In this document: piece by piece, positions 1-8,888 of the stretch
Position numbering within the stretch: position 1 is the first letter of the stretch
How the letters are laid out: every line of letters starts with the position of its first letter
Assembly: GCF_020866925.1 (NCBI RefSeq)
Contig: NZ_JAJGAK010000004.1
Location: 1-64,000 of the forward strand
Direction of reading: 5' to 3'
Source: Noviluteimonas lactosilytica
GTDB lineage: Bacteria; Pseudomonadota; Gammaproteobacteria; Xanthomonadales; Xanthomonadaceae
Length of the DNA stretch: 64,000 nucleotides
The notes under the pieces: model-generated
The model's input: only the letters and a program-made list of their open reading frames with translations
The model's database searches: none
Told to the model about the DNA's origin: nothing
Position numbers and translations under genes: made by a program

Positions 1-51
1 GCGCCGATGGTAGTGTGCATCCGCATGCAAGAGTAGGTCATCGCCAGGGCC
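1..51 (+). rRNA. rrf: 5S ribosomal RNA, 3' end (partial)
   Basis: The first ~50 bases match the conserved 3' half of gammaproteobacterial 5S rRNA: the CCGATGGTAGTGTG segment, then GAGAGTAGG-like (here AAGAGTAGGTCAT), then the closing GCCAGGG. The 5' part lies outside the window. A strong intrinsic terminator follows at once, as expected for the last gene of an rRNA operon. The exact 3' end is uncertain by one or two bases. Confidence 0.9.
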
Positions 52-60
52 TTACACCAA

Positions 61-90
61 AACCCCGCAGGGTTACCTGCGGGGTTTTTT
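61..90 (+). terminator. Rho-independent terminator of the rRNA operon
   Basis: A 10-bp stem (AACCCCGCAG at 61-70 paired with CTGCGGGGTT at 77-86), loop GGTTAC, then a T run at 85-90. It sits about 10 bases after the 5S end. Confidence 0.9.
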
Positions 91-143
91 CTTTGCGCGG
101 CGAGACTCCCTGCAGGGAGGCCGAAACTAATCTGCGGCGCTAC

Positions 144-881
144 TCAACTCCGTCGCAACGTCACCACCAAGACATCGCGATGCGCCGCCTGCGCGGGGTC
201 GAACGGCGTCACCGCCGTAACGCCATGAAACACGCGTCCATCGTCGACCAGCGCCGCATCGAAGGCGGCGGTCAGCGTGAAGCTCCCCAACTCGGTGCCA
301 TCGGCGAGATGGATCGTGGTCGTGCCGCTCTCGATGTTCCGTCGATCGACCATCAGCACCAGCACATAATCGACGCCGTCCCGATGCACGCCTTCCGGCG
401 TCGGCTCGCCCGCTTCTCCGGGACGCGCCTCGATGCGGAACTGGTGGACTTCGATGCGCCACTGCGCGACATCCGGCGACAACCCGCCGAAGAAGGCCAC
501 GCAGTAACGCAAGATCGTCCGCAGGCAATCGCCGTCCGCAACAGCATCGGTGATCGGCTCGAACCACCGTTCGATATCGCCCTGCAGCCGGTTGTACTCG
601 CTGCTCTGGAAATGCGGCTGGTTCGCCTCGCCCCGAATCGTGCCGTCGCTCGACGCCGTGAACACCGCATGCCGGCGCCGGCGCGCACGCCCGGTGCGGG
701 CGAGATACGGGTCCGGCCCGAGCCGGTTCCAGCTCTCCGCGAATGCCTGCCAATCGTCGAGTGATCCAACGCCTGCAAGCGCCGCGCGCATCTCGTCCGC
801 ATGGACGAAGCAGAACCCTTGCGCGCGCACGACATCCGCGCAACGCGCGCTCCCCGCATCCATCGGCACGTTCGCGTTCAC
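144..881 (-). CDS. 2OG-Fe dioxygenase family protein
   Basis: 245 residues. It resembles the 2OG-Fe_Oxy_2 family (PF10014), which includes the amino-acid hydroxylase IDO of Bacillus. The iron triad is visible: H166 and D168 in EGVHRDG, and distal H219 in RVFHGV, with R235 in AHRDVLVV placed to bind 2-oxoglutarate. Expected chemistry is Fe(II)/2-oxoglutarate-dependent hydroxylation, probably of a free amino acid; the substrate cannot be read from the sequence. The start is GTG at 881. It lies 4 bp after the stop of the MAPEG gene on the same strand, so the two are probably co-transcribed. It faces the rRNA operon tail-to-tail. Confidence 0.85.
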   Translation of the reverse strand: MNANVPMDAGSARCADVVRAQGFCFVHADEMRAALAGVGSLDDWQAFAESWNRLGPDPYLARTGRARRRRHAVFTASSDGTIRGEANQPHFQSSEYNRLQGDIERWFEPITDAVADGDCLRTILRYCVAFFGGLSPDVAQWRIEVHQFRIEARPGEAGEPTPEGVHRDGVDYVLVLMVDRRNIESGTTTIHLADGTELGSFTLTAAFDAALVDDGRVFHGVTAVTPFDPAQAAHRDVLVVTLRRS

Positions 882-885
882 GACA

Positions 886-1305
886 TCAAACCGCGCCGTG
901 CGCCCCGCCGACGACGCGCAACGCCGCCAGCACCATCAACGCCACGACGCACGCCAGCGCGCTGAACCAACACAGGCTGCGCAGCGAATGCTTCATCCCC
1001 AGCGTGTACACGACGCCGTGCAGCAGGCGGAACACCACGAACGCCACTGCCAGCCCCGCGACATGCGTCTCCGGCACGCCGGCGAACTGCGCCATCAGCA
1101 CGCCCGCCGCGAAAGGCGCGAACGCCTCGAACGCATTGAGCTGCGCCGAATTCGCGCGATGCACGCGCGGGTTGGTCTGCCGCGCGAGCCAGCCGCGCGG
1201 ATCCCGGTTGTCGTAACGCTCGCCGCTGGCCTTCGCGACCGTCGTCCACACGTAAGGCAACATCGCCGCGACCAGCACGCACCAGTACGCCAAAGCCATC
1301 GTCAT
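886..1305 (-). CDS. MAPEG family membrane protein
   Basis: 139 residues, nearly all hydrophobic, with four predicted membrane helices: N-terminal helix to about residue 22, then helices near 57-75, 80-100 and 112-135. The loop with ARQTNPRVHRANSAQLNAFE is the typical first loop of MAPEG proteins (membrane-associated eicosanoid/glutathione metabolism, PF01124). The bacterial function is unknown, and glutathione-transferase activity should not be assumed. It is immediately upstream of the dioxygenase gene. Confidence 0.85.
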   Translation of the reverse strand: MTMALAYWCVLVAAMLPYVWTTVAKASGERYDNRDPRGWLARQTNPRVHRANSAQLNAFEAFAPFAAGVLMAQFAGVPETHVAGLAVAFVVFRLLHGVVYTLGMKHSLRSLCWFSALACVVALMVLAALRVVGGAHGAV

Positions 1306-1342
1306 GTCGCCATCTCCGTGAGAGGTGGACTACTCGCCTGGA

Positions 1343-3067
1343 TTACTTACCCGCATCCGCACGCGAAGCATCGCGCGCAGCGCGGAACGGATTGCCCGCG
1401 CGCCAGTTCGGCCACGCATCGCCGTCGGCGAGCGTGCGGCCCACCTGGTACAGCGTATCGAGATCCTGCACCGTGCCTTCGAGGTTCCAGTTCGGGTCGA
1501 ACTCGTCGGCGGGCTTGTGGTAACGCGCCTCCGTGTACGCCTCCGCCGCCTTGCGACCCGCGGCCGTGCCCCCCTCGACGAGATCCTCGCCGCCTTCGGC
1601 ATACAGCGCCGGCACGCCCGACTTCGCGAAGTTGAAGTGATCGGAGCGGAAGTAGAACCCGCTCTCCGGCGTCGCCTCTGCATGCAGCACGCGACCCTGC
1701 TTGTCGGTGATCGACTTCAGCAAGTCGTCGAGTTCCGAATTGCCGAGCCCGGTCACCACCATGTCCTTCGCCGGACCGGACGTCGACATCGCATCGATGT
1801 TGATCGCCGCCACGGTGTCCTTCAGCGGCACGGCCGGATGTGCAACGTAATACTTCGAGCCGAGCAGGCCCGACTCCTCGAGCGTCACCGCGAGGAACAC
1901 CACCGACCGCTTCGGCGGCGCCTTCGCGAACTCGCCCGCGAGCTCCATGATCCCCGCGACGCCGGTCGCGTTGTCGATCGCGCCGTTGTAGATGTTGTCG
2001 CCGGTTTCCTCGGCGTGCTTGCCCAGGTGATCCCAGTGCGCGAGGTACACCACGGCCTCGTCGGGCTTCCCGGTGCCACGCACCTTCGCGACGACGTTGC
2101 GCGATGACTTCTCGACGACCGTGCTGTCGATCGCACCCGACGCCTTCGCATCGAGCGGCACCGCCTTGAAGCCACGCTTGTTCGCCGCCTTGCGCAGCGC
2201 GTCGAAATCCTGGCCCGACGCGGCGAACAATGCCTTCGCCTGCTCGCCCGTGATCCAGCCCTGGATCGGCAGGCGCGGCGCCGGATCGTCGCTCGCGCGC
2301 AGATCGAACTGCGCGCCCGACCACGATCCCCGCACCACGTCCCAGCCATACGACGCGCCCGCGTCGTCGTGCACGATCAATGCCGCGGCGGCGCCCTTGC
2401 GCGCGGCCTCTTCGAACTTGTACGTCCAGCGCCCGTAGTACGTCATGCGGCGTCCTTCGAACAGTTCCGGATCGTCGACATGGAAGCCCGGGTCGTTGAC
2501 GAGGATGACCACCGTCTTGCCCTTCACGTCCAGGCCCGCGTAATCGTTCCACTGTTGCTCCGGCGCATCGACGCCGTAGCCGACGAACACGACGTCGCTG
2601 TCCTTCACTTCGACATGCTGCTGCCCGCTGCGCGTGCCGATCACCATGTCGTCGCCGAACTTCAACGCATGCGACTTGCCCGCGACGTCGATGTCGAGCG
2701 TCGCCTTGTTGGCGGTCGTCTCGGTCATCGGCACGACCTGCGTCCACTCGCCCGCGTTGCCCGGTTCCAGGCCCATGCGCTTGAACTGTGCGACGAGGTA
2801 ATCGACGGTCTTGTCTTCGCCGACGCTGCCCGGCGCACGGCCTTCGAACTCGTCGGAAGCGAGCACGCGCACGTGTTCGGCGAAATCGCCGGCAGCGATG
2901 CCGGGAACGAAGGCGTGCGTGCTTGCGGGCGCCGGTGTCGTGGCGGTCGCCGAAGTGGCGGGTGCCGCATCGGCCGTGGGCGCGTCGGCCGCGCGATTGC
3001 AGGCGGTCAGCGCGATGGCGCTGGCCAGGCACAGGACGAGGGTTCGAGGGTGCAGCGCGTTGCGCAT
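1343..3067 (-). CDS. M28 family zinc metallopeptidase, lipoprotein
   Basis: 574 residues. The N-terminus has a lipoprotein signal with lipobox LTAC (Cys about residue 22) and an Ala/Thr/Pro-rich linker. A PA-type insert occupies roughly residues 130-290. The M28 catalytic domain follows, with zinc and catalytic residues in AHWDHLGKH (about residue 340), NATG, TLEESGLLG, NIDAMS and RSDHFNF. Expected role: an outer-membrane or periplasmic aminopeptidase acting on peptides, probably nutritional. It is transcribed away from the VNGSI-repeat gene's 3' end, with a GC-rich hairpin between them. The family is clear; substrate preference is not. Confidence 0.92.
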   Translation of the reverse strand: MRNALHPRTLVLCLASAIALTACNRAADAPTADAAPATSATATTPAPASTHAFVPGIAAGDFAEHVRVLASDEFEGRAPGSVGEDKTVDYLVAQFKRMGLEPGNAGEWTQVVPMTETTANKATLDIDVAGKSHALKFGDDMVIGTRSGQQHVEVKDSDVVFVGYGVDAPEQQWNDYAGLDVKGKTVVILVNDPGFHVDDPELFEGRRMTYYGRWTYKFEEAARKGAAAALIVHDDAGASYGWDVVRGSWSGAQFDLRASDDPAPRLPIQGWITGEQAKALFAASGQDFDALRKAANKRGFKAVPLDAKASGAIDSTVVEKSSRNVVAKVRGTGKPDEAVVYLAHWDHLGKHAEETGDNIYNGAIDNATGVAGIMELAGEFAKAPPKRSVVFLAVTLEESGLLGSKYYVAHPAVPLKDTVAAINIDAMSTSGPAKDMVVTGLGNSELDDLLKSITDKQGRVLHAEATPESGFYFRSDHFNFAKSGVPALYAEGGEDLVEGGTAAGRKAAEAYTEARYHKPADEFDPNWNLEGTVQDLDTLYQVGRTLADGDAWPNWRAGNPFRAARDASRADAGK

Positions 3068-3114
3068 CCGCCTGACTCCGGGGTGGGGAACCCGGAGATT
3101 TAAGCACGGTCGTC

Positions 3115-3140
3115 GCGCGCCGGCCCGTGCCGGCGCGCGG
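3115..3140 (-). terminator. GC-rich hairpin downstream of the VNGSI-repeat gene
   Basis: Perfect 11-bp arms (CGCGCGCCGGC at 3115-3125 and its complement at 3130-3140), loop CCGT. There is no T run on either strand, so this is a possible Rho-assisted or processing stem rather than a canonical terminator. Confidence 0.4.
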
Positions 3141-3148
3141 GTGCCCGA

Positions 3149-3823
3149 TTACTGCGGCGCGGTGTCGGTGCTGAAGGGGATCGCCTTCGCGCCGGTGATC
3201 TGGCCGACCTTCGCCGAGGTGTGCACGTACAGCACGACTTCGCGCTCGAAGATCATCGGCCCTTCGACGACCGCGTTCGGCCCGATCACGATGCGCGGCG
3301 GCTTCTGCTTGCCCATGCGGATCCAGCTGCTGCCCGGCTTCTCGACGTGGATGCCGCCACGCACGTGCGAGCCGATGCCGACCGTCACGTCGCCGTTGAC
3401 CGTTTCGATGCCGCCGCCGAGGTCGGTGTCGACCAGGCCGATGGCACCGTTCACCGTGCTGATGTCGTCGCCGATGTTGCCGCCCCGGTCGACGAAGATG
3501 CTGCCGTTGACCGTCTCGACGCCATCGTCGATCTGCGCCTGGGTGCCGATCTTGACGCTGCCGTTGACGGTGGACAGCGAGCGCACGCGGATGTTGTCGG
3601 ACGCATTGATGCTGCCGTTGACCGTTTCGACGTCGTCGGCCTTCGCGTTCGACTCGATGCGGATGCTGCCGTTGACGGTTTCGAGGTCGCCGTAGGTCTG
3701 GCTCGCTGTCGCGGTGATGGCGCCATTGATCTTGTCGATGCTTTCCGGATGCTGGGCAAGCGCCGCGAACGAAGCGGTGGCCAGCGCAATGCCGAGGGCG
3801 AGGGAAAGGCGAGCGTGCGTCAT
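3149..3823 (-). CDS. Exported VNGSI-repeat (beta-solenoid-like) protein
   Basis: 224 residues, with a clear Sec signal peptide ending ...AALAQ near residue 24. Residues ~30-150 consist of about seven degenerate repeats of 15-20 residues, each carrying a VNGSI, VNGAI or VNGDV core preceded by ET or ST. The C-terminal ~70 residues are non-repetitive ([12 protein letters not shown], then [15 protein letters not shown]). The regular NG turn every 15-20 residues suggests a right-handed beta-solenoid similar in style to bactofilins or DUF4097-type proteins. The function is unknown; a structural or polymer-forming envelope role is inference only. It is a single gene, divergent from gpmI. Confidence 0.75.
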   Translation of the reverse strand: MTHARLSLALGIALATASFAALAQHPESIDKINGAITATASQTYGDLETVNGSIRIESNAKADDVETVNGSINASDNIRVRSLSTVNGSVKIGTQAQIDDGVETVNGSIFVDRGGNIGDDISTVNGAIGLVDTDLGGGIETVNGDVTVGIGSHVRGGIHVEKPGSSWIRMGKQKPPRIVIGPNAVVEGPMIFEREVVLYVHTSAKVGQITGAKAIPFSTDTAPQ

Positions 3824-3897
3824 GGGGTCGGTCCCGGAATCGTTGGGGTGTTCCCGTACAGATGCGCCGACCGGGCATCCGGTTTAACCCCCTTCGC

Positions 3898-3903
3898 TAC
3901 AAT
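3898..3903 (+). promoter_or_regulatory. Putative -10 box (TACAAT) for gpmI-envC
   Basis: TACAAT lies 37 bp upstream of the GTG start. It resembles the TA-N-AAT boxes seen before other genes here (52131, 58679, 62537). No convincing -35 hexamer is visible at 16-18 bp. Confidence 0.35.
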
Positions 3904-3939
3904 CCACGCATTCCCCCGAAATCGACCCCCGGAGCGCAC

Positions 3940-5481
3940 GTGCCTGCCGTCCAGACCCGCCCCAAGCCCGTCGTCCTGCTCATCCTCGACGGGTGGGGCC
4001 ACCGCGAGGAAACGGCCGACAACGCGCTGGCCCAGGCCGACATCCCGAACTGGCGCCGCCTCTGGGCCGCCGCGCCGCACACGCTCGTCCATACCGAAGG
4101 CCGCCACGTCGGCCTGCCCGACGGGCAGATGGGCAATTCGGAAGTCGGCCACATGAACCTCGGCGCCGGCCGCATCGTCTACCAGGACCTCACCCGCGTC
4201 GATGCGGCGATCGACGACGGCAGCTTCTTCACCAATGAAGAGCTGCTCGCCGCCTGCGCCGCCGCGCGCGCCGCCAACGGCACGCTGCACGTCATGGGCC
4301 TGCTCTCGCCGGGCGGCGTGCACAGCCACGAAGCCCACATCCACGCGATGCTCGACCTCGCGAAGCAGGCCGGCGTCGAAAAAGTCCGCGTGCACGCCTT
4401 CCTCGATGGCCGCGACACGCCGCCGCAATCCGCGGAACCGAGCCTCGCCGCGCTCGAAGCCAAGTGCGCCGCGCTGGGCAACGCGCGCATCGCCACCGTC
4501 GGGGGTCGCTACTTCGCGATGGATCGCGACCATCGCTGGGATCGCGTGCGCCGCGCGTGGGATGCGATCGTCGAAGCGCGCGCCGACCACCACGCCGCCG
4601 ACGCGATCACCGCGCTCGCCAACGCCTACGAACGCGGCGAGACCGATGAATTCGTCGCGCCGACCGTCATCGCAGGCGCGACACCGATGCACGACGGCGA
4701 CGCCGTGGTTTTCATGAACTTCCGCGCAGACCGCGCGCGCCAGCTGACCGCGGCGTTCACGTCGCCGACGTTCGACGGCTTCACCGCGCACAAGCCGAAG
4801 CTCTCGCGGTTCACCTGCCTGACCGAATACGACGCGAAGCTGCCGGCCCCCGTCGCGTTCGCGCCCGACGACCTGCGCCACACGCTCGGCGAACTGCTCG
4901 CCGATGCCGGCCTGACCCAGCTGCGCATCGCGGAGACCGAGAAGTATGCCCACGTCACGTTCTTCTTCAGCGGCGGCCGCGAAGATCCCTACGCGGGCGA
5001 AACGCGCATCCTCGTGCCGAGCCCGAAAGTCGCCACCTACGACCTGCAACCGGAAATGAGCTGCCCCGAAGTCACCGCGAAACTCGTGGACGCGATCGAC
5101 ACGCAGGCGTTCGACGTCATCGTGTGCAACATCGCGAACCCCGACATGGTCGGCCACACCGGCAACATCGCCGCGGCGATCCAGGCCGCGCAGGCGGTCG
5201 ATGTGGCGATCGGCGCGGTCGAAGCGGCGGTGCGTCGCGTAGGCGGCGCCTTGCTCATCACCGCCGACCACGGCAACCTCGAGCAAATGCGCGATCCAGA
5301 CACCGGCCAGCCGCACACCGCCCACACCGTGGGGCCGGTGCCGTTCGTGTACGTCGGCCCGCGCGCGGCCACGCTGCGCAGCGGTGGCGCGTTGCGCGAC
5401 GTCGCCCCGACCATGCTCGACCTGCTGGGCCTCCCGCAACCGGCCGAGATGACCGGCCTCAGCCTGCTCGTGCCTGCTTGA
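3940..5481 (+). CDS. gpmI: 2,3-bisphosphoglycerate-independent phosphoglycerate mutase
   Basis: 513 residues from the GTG at 3940, which has GGAG 6 bp upstream; an in-frame ATG at 3862 would add 26 residues not typical of the family. It interconverts 3- and 2-phosphoglycerate in glycolysis, using Mn ions and a phosphoserine intermediate. The first metal-binding Asp is D17 in LILDGWG, the nucleophile is S67 in [11 protein letters not shown], and the C-terminal metal site is in [11 protein letters not shown]. The length is that of the family. Its stop overlaps the envC TTG start by 4 bp. Confidence 0.97.
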   Translation: MPAVQTRPKPVVLLILDGWGHREETADNALAQADIPNWRRLWAAAPHTLVHTEGRHVGLPDGQMGNSEVGHMNLGAGRIVYQDLTRVDAAIDDGSFFTNEELLAACAAARAANGTLHVMGLLSPGGVHSHEAHIHAMLDLAKQAGVEKVRVHAFLDGRDTPPQSAEPSLAALEAKCAALGNARIATVGGRYFAMDRDHRWDRVRRAWDAIVEARADHHAADAITALANAYERGETDEFVAPTVIAGATPMHDGDAVVFMNFRADRARQLTAAFTSPTFDGFTAHKPKLSRFTCLTEYDAKLPAPVAFAPDDLRHTLGELLADAGLTQLRIAETEKYAHVTFFFSGGREDPYAGETRILVPSPKVATYDLQPEMSCPEVTAKLVDAIDTQAFDVIVCNIANPDMVGHTGNIAAAIQAAQAVDVAIGAVEAAVRRVGGALLITADHGNLEQMRDPDTGQPHTAHTVGPVPFVYVGPRAATLRSGGALRDVAPTMLDLLGLPQPAEMTGLSLLVPA

Positions 5482-6722
5482 GGACGCATCTCGCGCTCGC
5501 GCTGGCCGTTGCGCTGACGACAGCAGCGGGGCCCGCGTCTTCGCAGAACAGCAAGGACACCGAGCAGCGCCTCAAGCAGGTGCGCACGGAGCTGAAGAGC
5601 GTCGCGGCCGAACGCCGGAAGATCGAAGGCCAGCGCGGCGATGCCTCGCGCAAGTTGCGCGCCGCCGACGAAGAGGTCGGCCGCGTCGGCCGCGCCGTGC
5701 GCGACACCGAACGCGCGCTCGCGCGCGACACGCAGGCGCTCGCCGAACTCCAGCAACGCCGCGACACGCTCAACGCCGGTCTCGCCGCGCGTCGCGAGGA
5801 ACTCGCGCAACTGCTGCGCGCGGCCTATACCGTCGGCGACGACACGCCGCTCAAGGCGCTGCTCGCGCAGGACCGCGTCGACGACGCGCAACGCACGCTC
5901 GCGTACCACCGTTACGCGCAGCGCGATCGCGCCGCGCGCATGCAGGCGATCGTGCAGGAACTGCAGGAAGTCGACGCGCTCGAACGCGAGATCACCGAGC
6001 GCCGCACGGCGCTCGACAATGATCGCCGCAAGCAGCGCGACCAACTCGCGTCGCTCGAAACGGCACGCCGCGATCGCGCGAAGCTCGTCGACCAGCTCGA
6101 CGAGAAGTACAAGGACCGCGCGACCCGCGAACGCGCGCTCGGCCAGGACGCCAAGGCCCTGCAGCAACTGCTTGCGCAACTGCGCGCCGCCGCGGCGAAG
6201 GCCGCGCGCGATAAGGCCGCCGCCGACAAGCGCGCCGCCGCTGAAAGACGCGCCGCGACCGCGAAGCCGAAGGCCGGCGACAACACCACTGCATCGGTCA
6301 CGCCGCTGCGCAGGAACACCACCACCGGACCGGCGCTGCAGGTCGGCGGCCTCAGCTGGCCGGTCAACGGCAGCCTGCTCGCGCGCTACGGCGGCCCGAT
6401 GCCCGACGGCCGCACGAGCCAGGGCGTGCTCATCGCCGCGCCCGCGGGGACGACGGTCAAGGCCGTCGCCGACGGACGCGTCGTGTTCGCCGACTGGATG
6501 AACGGCTACGGCCTCATCCTCATCATCGACCACGGCAACGGCTACATGAGCCTGTATGCGCACAACGACGCCCTGTTGCGCGACGCCGGCGACGCGGTCC
6601 GGCGCGGCGAAGCGCTCGCCAGCGTCGGCAACTCGGGCGGGCAGGGGCGCGCGGCCCTGTATTTCGAACTGCGCCGCAACGGCCAGCCGGTGAATCCCGA
6701 CGCCTGGCTGAAACGCCAGTAG
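5478..6722 (+). CDS. envC: Murein hydrolase activator EnvC
   Basis: 414 residues if translation starts at the TTG at 5478, which overlaps the gpmI stop as TTGA. This start yields a proper signal peptide (to about residue 24); no ATG or GTG is as well placed. Residues ~25-260 form a long, highly charged coiled coil. Residues ~290-414 are a LytM/M23 domain that is degenerate: the first metal His is replaced in RTSQGVLI, and the HFEIR motif reads LYFELRR. That is characteristic of EnvC, which activates AmiA/AmiB amidases at the septum instead of cutting murein itself. The next gene is ctpA, a conserved neighbour in xanthomonads. Confidence 0.92.
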   Translation: MRTHLALALAVALTTAAGPASSQNSKDTEQRLKQVRTELKSVAAERRKIEGQRGDASRKLRAADEEVGRVGRAVRDTERALARDTQALAELQQRRDTLNAGLAARREELAQLLRAAYTVGDDTPLKALLAQDRVDDAQRTLAYHRYAQRDRAARMQAIVQELQEVDALEREITERRTALDNDRRKQRDQLASLETARRDRAKLVDQLDEKYKDRATRERALGQDAKALQQLLAQLRAAAAKAARDKAAADKRAAAERRAATAKPKAGDNTTASVTPLRRNTTTGPALQVGGLSWPVNGSLLARYGGPMPDGRTSQGVLIAAPAGTTVKAVADGRVVFADWMNGYGLILIIDHGNGYMSLYAHNDALLRDAGDAVRRGEALASVGNSGGQGRAALYFELRRNGQPVNPDAWLKRQ

Positions 6723-6822
6723 CCGCGGAATCCGATTCCCACGCTGCTTTAACGCGCGTCCAGCGCACGCTTGCATAATCGAGGCGCACTTCCCGAAGCC
6801 CCACGCACCCGGACCCCACGCC

Positions 6823-8175
6823 ATGCGCAAGACGCCCTTCGCCTTCCTGTTGCTCCTCGCCGCGGGCGCGGCCTTCGCGCAGCAGGCGCCAGAACAGCAG
6901 GTCGTCTCCACGAGCGACGACCCCGATGCACCGGAGAGCACCACGTCGAAGGTGCCGCTCGATGAGATCCGCCGCTACGTGTGGGTCTACAACGCGGTCA
7001 AGGAAGCCTACGTCGATCCGGTCGACGACAAGAAACTGATGCAGGCGGCCGTGCGCGGCCTGCTGCTCGACCTCGATCCGCACAGCGCGTACCTGCCGAA
7101 GCGCGACGCGAAGGCGTTCGACGAAGTGACGCAGGGCGCCTACACCGGCGTCGGCGTCGAACTCATGACGCTGCCCGACCGCACGCTGAAAGTCGTGGCG
7201 CCGATCGACGACACGCCCGCGCAACGCGCGGGCATCAAGGCCGGCGACATCGTGATCGCGATCGACGGCAAACCCGTCGCCGACCGCGATGCATCGAACG
7301 ACGGCGACGACGATGACGAAGGCGACGGCAACTCCGCGCCGTTGCGCGGCGCGCCCGGCACGAAGGTCGTGCTCACGATCCAGCGCGAAGGGACGGCGAA
7401 GCCGTTCGACGTCACCTTGACGCGCGAGCGCATCCGCGTCACCAGCGTGAAGTCGCGCGCGCTCGAACCCGGCTTCGGCTACATCCGCATCGCGACGTTC
7501 CAGGCCGACACCGCCGCCGACTTCTCGCGCGCGCTCGACACGTTGCAGGCCGGCGGCAACTTGCGCGGCCTGGTCATCGACCTGCGCAGCAACCCCGGCG
7601 GCCTCCTCACGGCCGCGGTGCAGATCGCCGACGAACTACTCGACAAGGGCAAGATCGTCAGCACGCGCGGTCGCGTCGCGCTGAGCGACGCCGAGTTCAG
7701 TGCGACTCCGGGCGATCGCCTCGATGGCGCCCCGATCGTCGTCCTCGTCGACGCGGGTTCGGCGAGCGCGTCCGAAGTGCTCGCCGGCGCGTTGCGCGAC
7801 AACGGACGCGCACGCGTGGTCGGCAGCCGCACGTTCGGCAAGGGCTCGGTGCAAACGCTGTTGCCGCTCGACAACGGCGACTCGGTGAAACTCACCACCG
7901 CGCGCTACTACACGCCGAGCGGCAAATCGATCCAGGCGCTCGGCATCCAGCCCGACATCGTGCTGCGCCCCGAGAAAAACGCGACCAACGGCGGCCGCCC
8001 GGAATACAGCGAAGCCACGCTCCCGCGCCACCTGCGCGGCGACGGCGAAGACATGGCCGGATCCAACGCCGGCGAAGTCCTCGACGGCGACGCCCCGATC
8101 GCCGCCGCCCTGGCGGAACTGAAAAAGCCGATCGCGAAAGCGCCGGCCGCGACGCCGGCGCCGAGCAAGGAATAG
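6823..8175 (+). CDS. ctpA: S41 family C-terminal processing peptidase
   Basis: 450 residues with a Sec signal peptide (cleavage near AFAQ, residues 16-20). An N-terminal helical region is followed by a PDZ domain (~residues 100-210). The S41 core has the nucleophile inside GSASASE (residues 312-318) and the general-base lysine K340 in FGKGSVQ. A periplasmic serine protease trimming C-termini, likely of envelope or murein-hydrolase factors, consistent with envC upstream. Odd: the PDZ domain carries an Asp/Glu-rich insertion (~residues 162-176). The TAG stop is formed by the first bases of a repeat element that abuts the gene. Confidence 0.93.
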   Translation: MRKTPFAFLLLLAAGAAFAQQAPEQQVVSTSDDPDAPESTTSKVPLDEIRRYVWVYNAVKEAYVDPVDDKKLMQAAVRGLLLDLDPHSAYLPKRDAKAFDEVTQGAYTGVGVELMTLPDRTLKVVAPIDDTPAQRAGIKAGDIVIAIDGKPVADRDASNDGDDDDEGDGNSAPLRGAPGTKVVLTIQREGTAKPFDVTLTRERIRVTSVKSRALEPGFGYIRIATFQADTAADFSRALDTLQAGGNLRGLVIDLRSNPGGLLTAAVQIADELLDKGKIVSTRGRVALSDAEFSATPGDRLDGAPIVVLVDAGSASASEVLAGALRDNGRARVVGSRTFGKGSVQTLLPLDNGDSVKLTTARYYTPSGKSIQALGIQPDIVLRPEKNATNGGRPEYSEATLPRHLRGDGEDMAGSNAGEVLDGDAPIAAALAELKKPIAKAPAATPAPSKE

Positions 8176-8326
8176 TTTGCTGCGCAAACCGACGTAGTTT
8201 GCTGCGCAAACCGACGTAGTTTGCTGCGCAAACCACGTCTGTAAACGTTGCATGCCATCCCCGCAATTTTTCGCCCTTGGCGAAAACCGCCCCCAACTTG
8301 GGGGCTATTGCCGCGTCGCTTCGATC
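8173..8326 (-). repeat. Structured repeat, copy 1 (inverted orientation)
   Basis: On the minus strand this copy reads as the same ~150-bp element found at 8775 and 11273: GATCGAAGCGACGCGG, an AATAGCCCCC / GGGGGC hairpin, TTTTCGCC-loop-GGCGAAAA, GCAACGTTTACAGACGTG, then tandem GTTTGC-GCA-GCAAAC stems. Here the last unit is present three times with a 22-bp period (stems at 8175-8189, 8197-8211, 8219-8233). The first bases supply the ctpA stop codon. Fragments of the element recur at 8340-8382. Confidence 0.85.
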
Positions 8327-8390
8327 GAGTTGCGTATGCGTCGCTTCGATCGCGTTCGCGTGCGTAGCAAACTACGTCGGTGTCAAAACC

Positions 8391-8711
8391 TCAGCGAGGT
8401 TTGACCGGCATCGGAAAGGGCGTGACCACGGTTTCGCCAGTCGCCGCATCGCGGATCGCCGACGCGCCCTTCTTTTCCACTTCCTCGATCCGCACGATGC
8501 TCTGCATCGGCAGATGCAGCACGCGCGTGTTGCCGAATTCGTCGCGCAGGCGCTCTTCCGTCGGATCGACGACGACGCCCGCATGCACGTCGAAGACGAG
8601 TTCTGCGACCTCGGTGAATCCCCACAACGCACCCGACGACACGCGCTGCGCGTACAGCTCGTAGATGCGGCCCGCGTTGAGGAAGGTGACCTTGTAGAGC
8701 GTCTTCGCCAT
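8391..8711 (-). CDS. DUF1820 family protein
   Basis: 106 residues, soluble, no signal peptide. It opens MAKTLYKVTFLNAGRIYELY, with conserved WGFTEVAELVF, VVVDPTEERLRDEF and a Lys/Glu-rich C-terminal half, as in DUF1820 (PF08850) proteins of gammaproteobacteria. No function is established. It is flanked on both sides by copies of the structured repeat, in opposite orientations, so the gene sits within a ~750-bp inverted arrangement. Confidence 0.85.
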   Translation of the reverse strand: MAKTLYKVTFLNAGRIYELYAQRVSSGALWGFTEVAELVFDVHAGVVVDPTEERLRDEFGNTRVLHLPMQSIVRIEEVEKKGASAIRDAATGETVVTPFPMPVKPR

Positions 8712-8774
8712 GGCGCGGATTATAGGTCGCCCAAAGGCGCGCGCGCCTTAGTCGAAGCGACATACACGCACCCA

Positions 8775-8888
8775 GATCGAAGGGACGCGGCAATAGCCCC
8801 CAAGTTGGGGGCGGTTTTCGCCGAAGGCGAAAAATTGCAGGGTTGGCCTGCAACGTTTACAGACGTAGTTTGCGAAGCAAACTACGTC
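8775..8888 (+). repeat. Structured repeat, copy 2
   Basis: Plus orientation. Hairpins in order: CCCCCAA/TTGGGGG, TTTTCGCC-GAA-GGCGAAAA, TTGCAGG-GTTGG-CCTGCAA, and a 12-bp stem GACGTAGTTTGC-GAA-GCAAACTACGTC at 8862-8888. It is shorter than the other copies because only one 22-bp terminal unit is present. A different and longer inverted repeat follows directly. Confidence 0.85.

Noticed and set aside
5478-6722. envC as an active M23 endopeptidase
   Set aside because: The metal-binding His positions are replaced ([15 protein letters not shown]), so activator function is favoured over catalysis.
8173-8382. Possible CRISPR array (regular 22-bp tandem units)
   Set aside because: Units are contiguous without unique spacers, they are palindromic, only three in number, and no cas genes are near. 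It fits a REP-like element.
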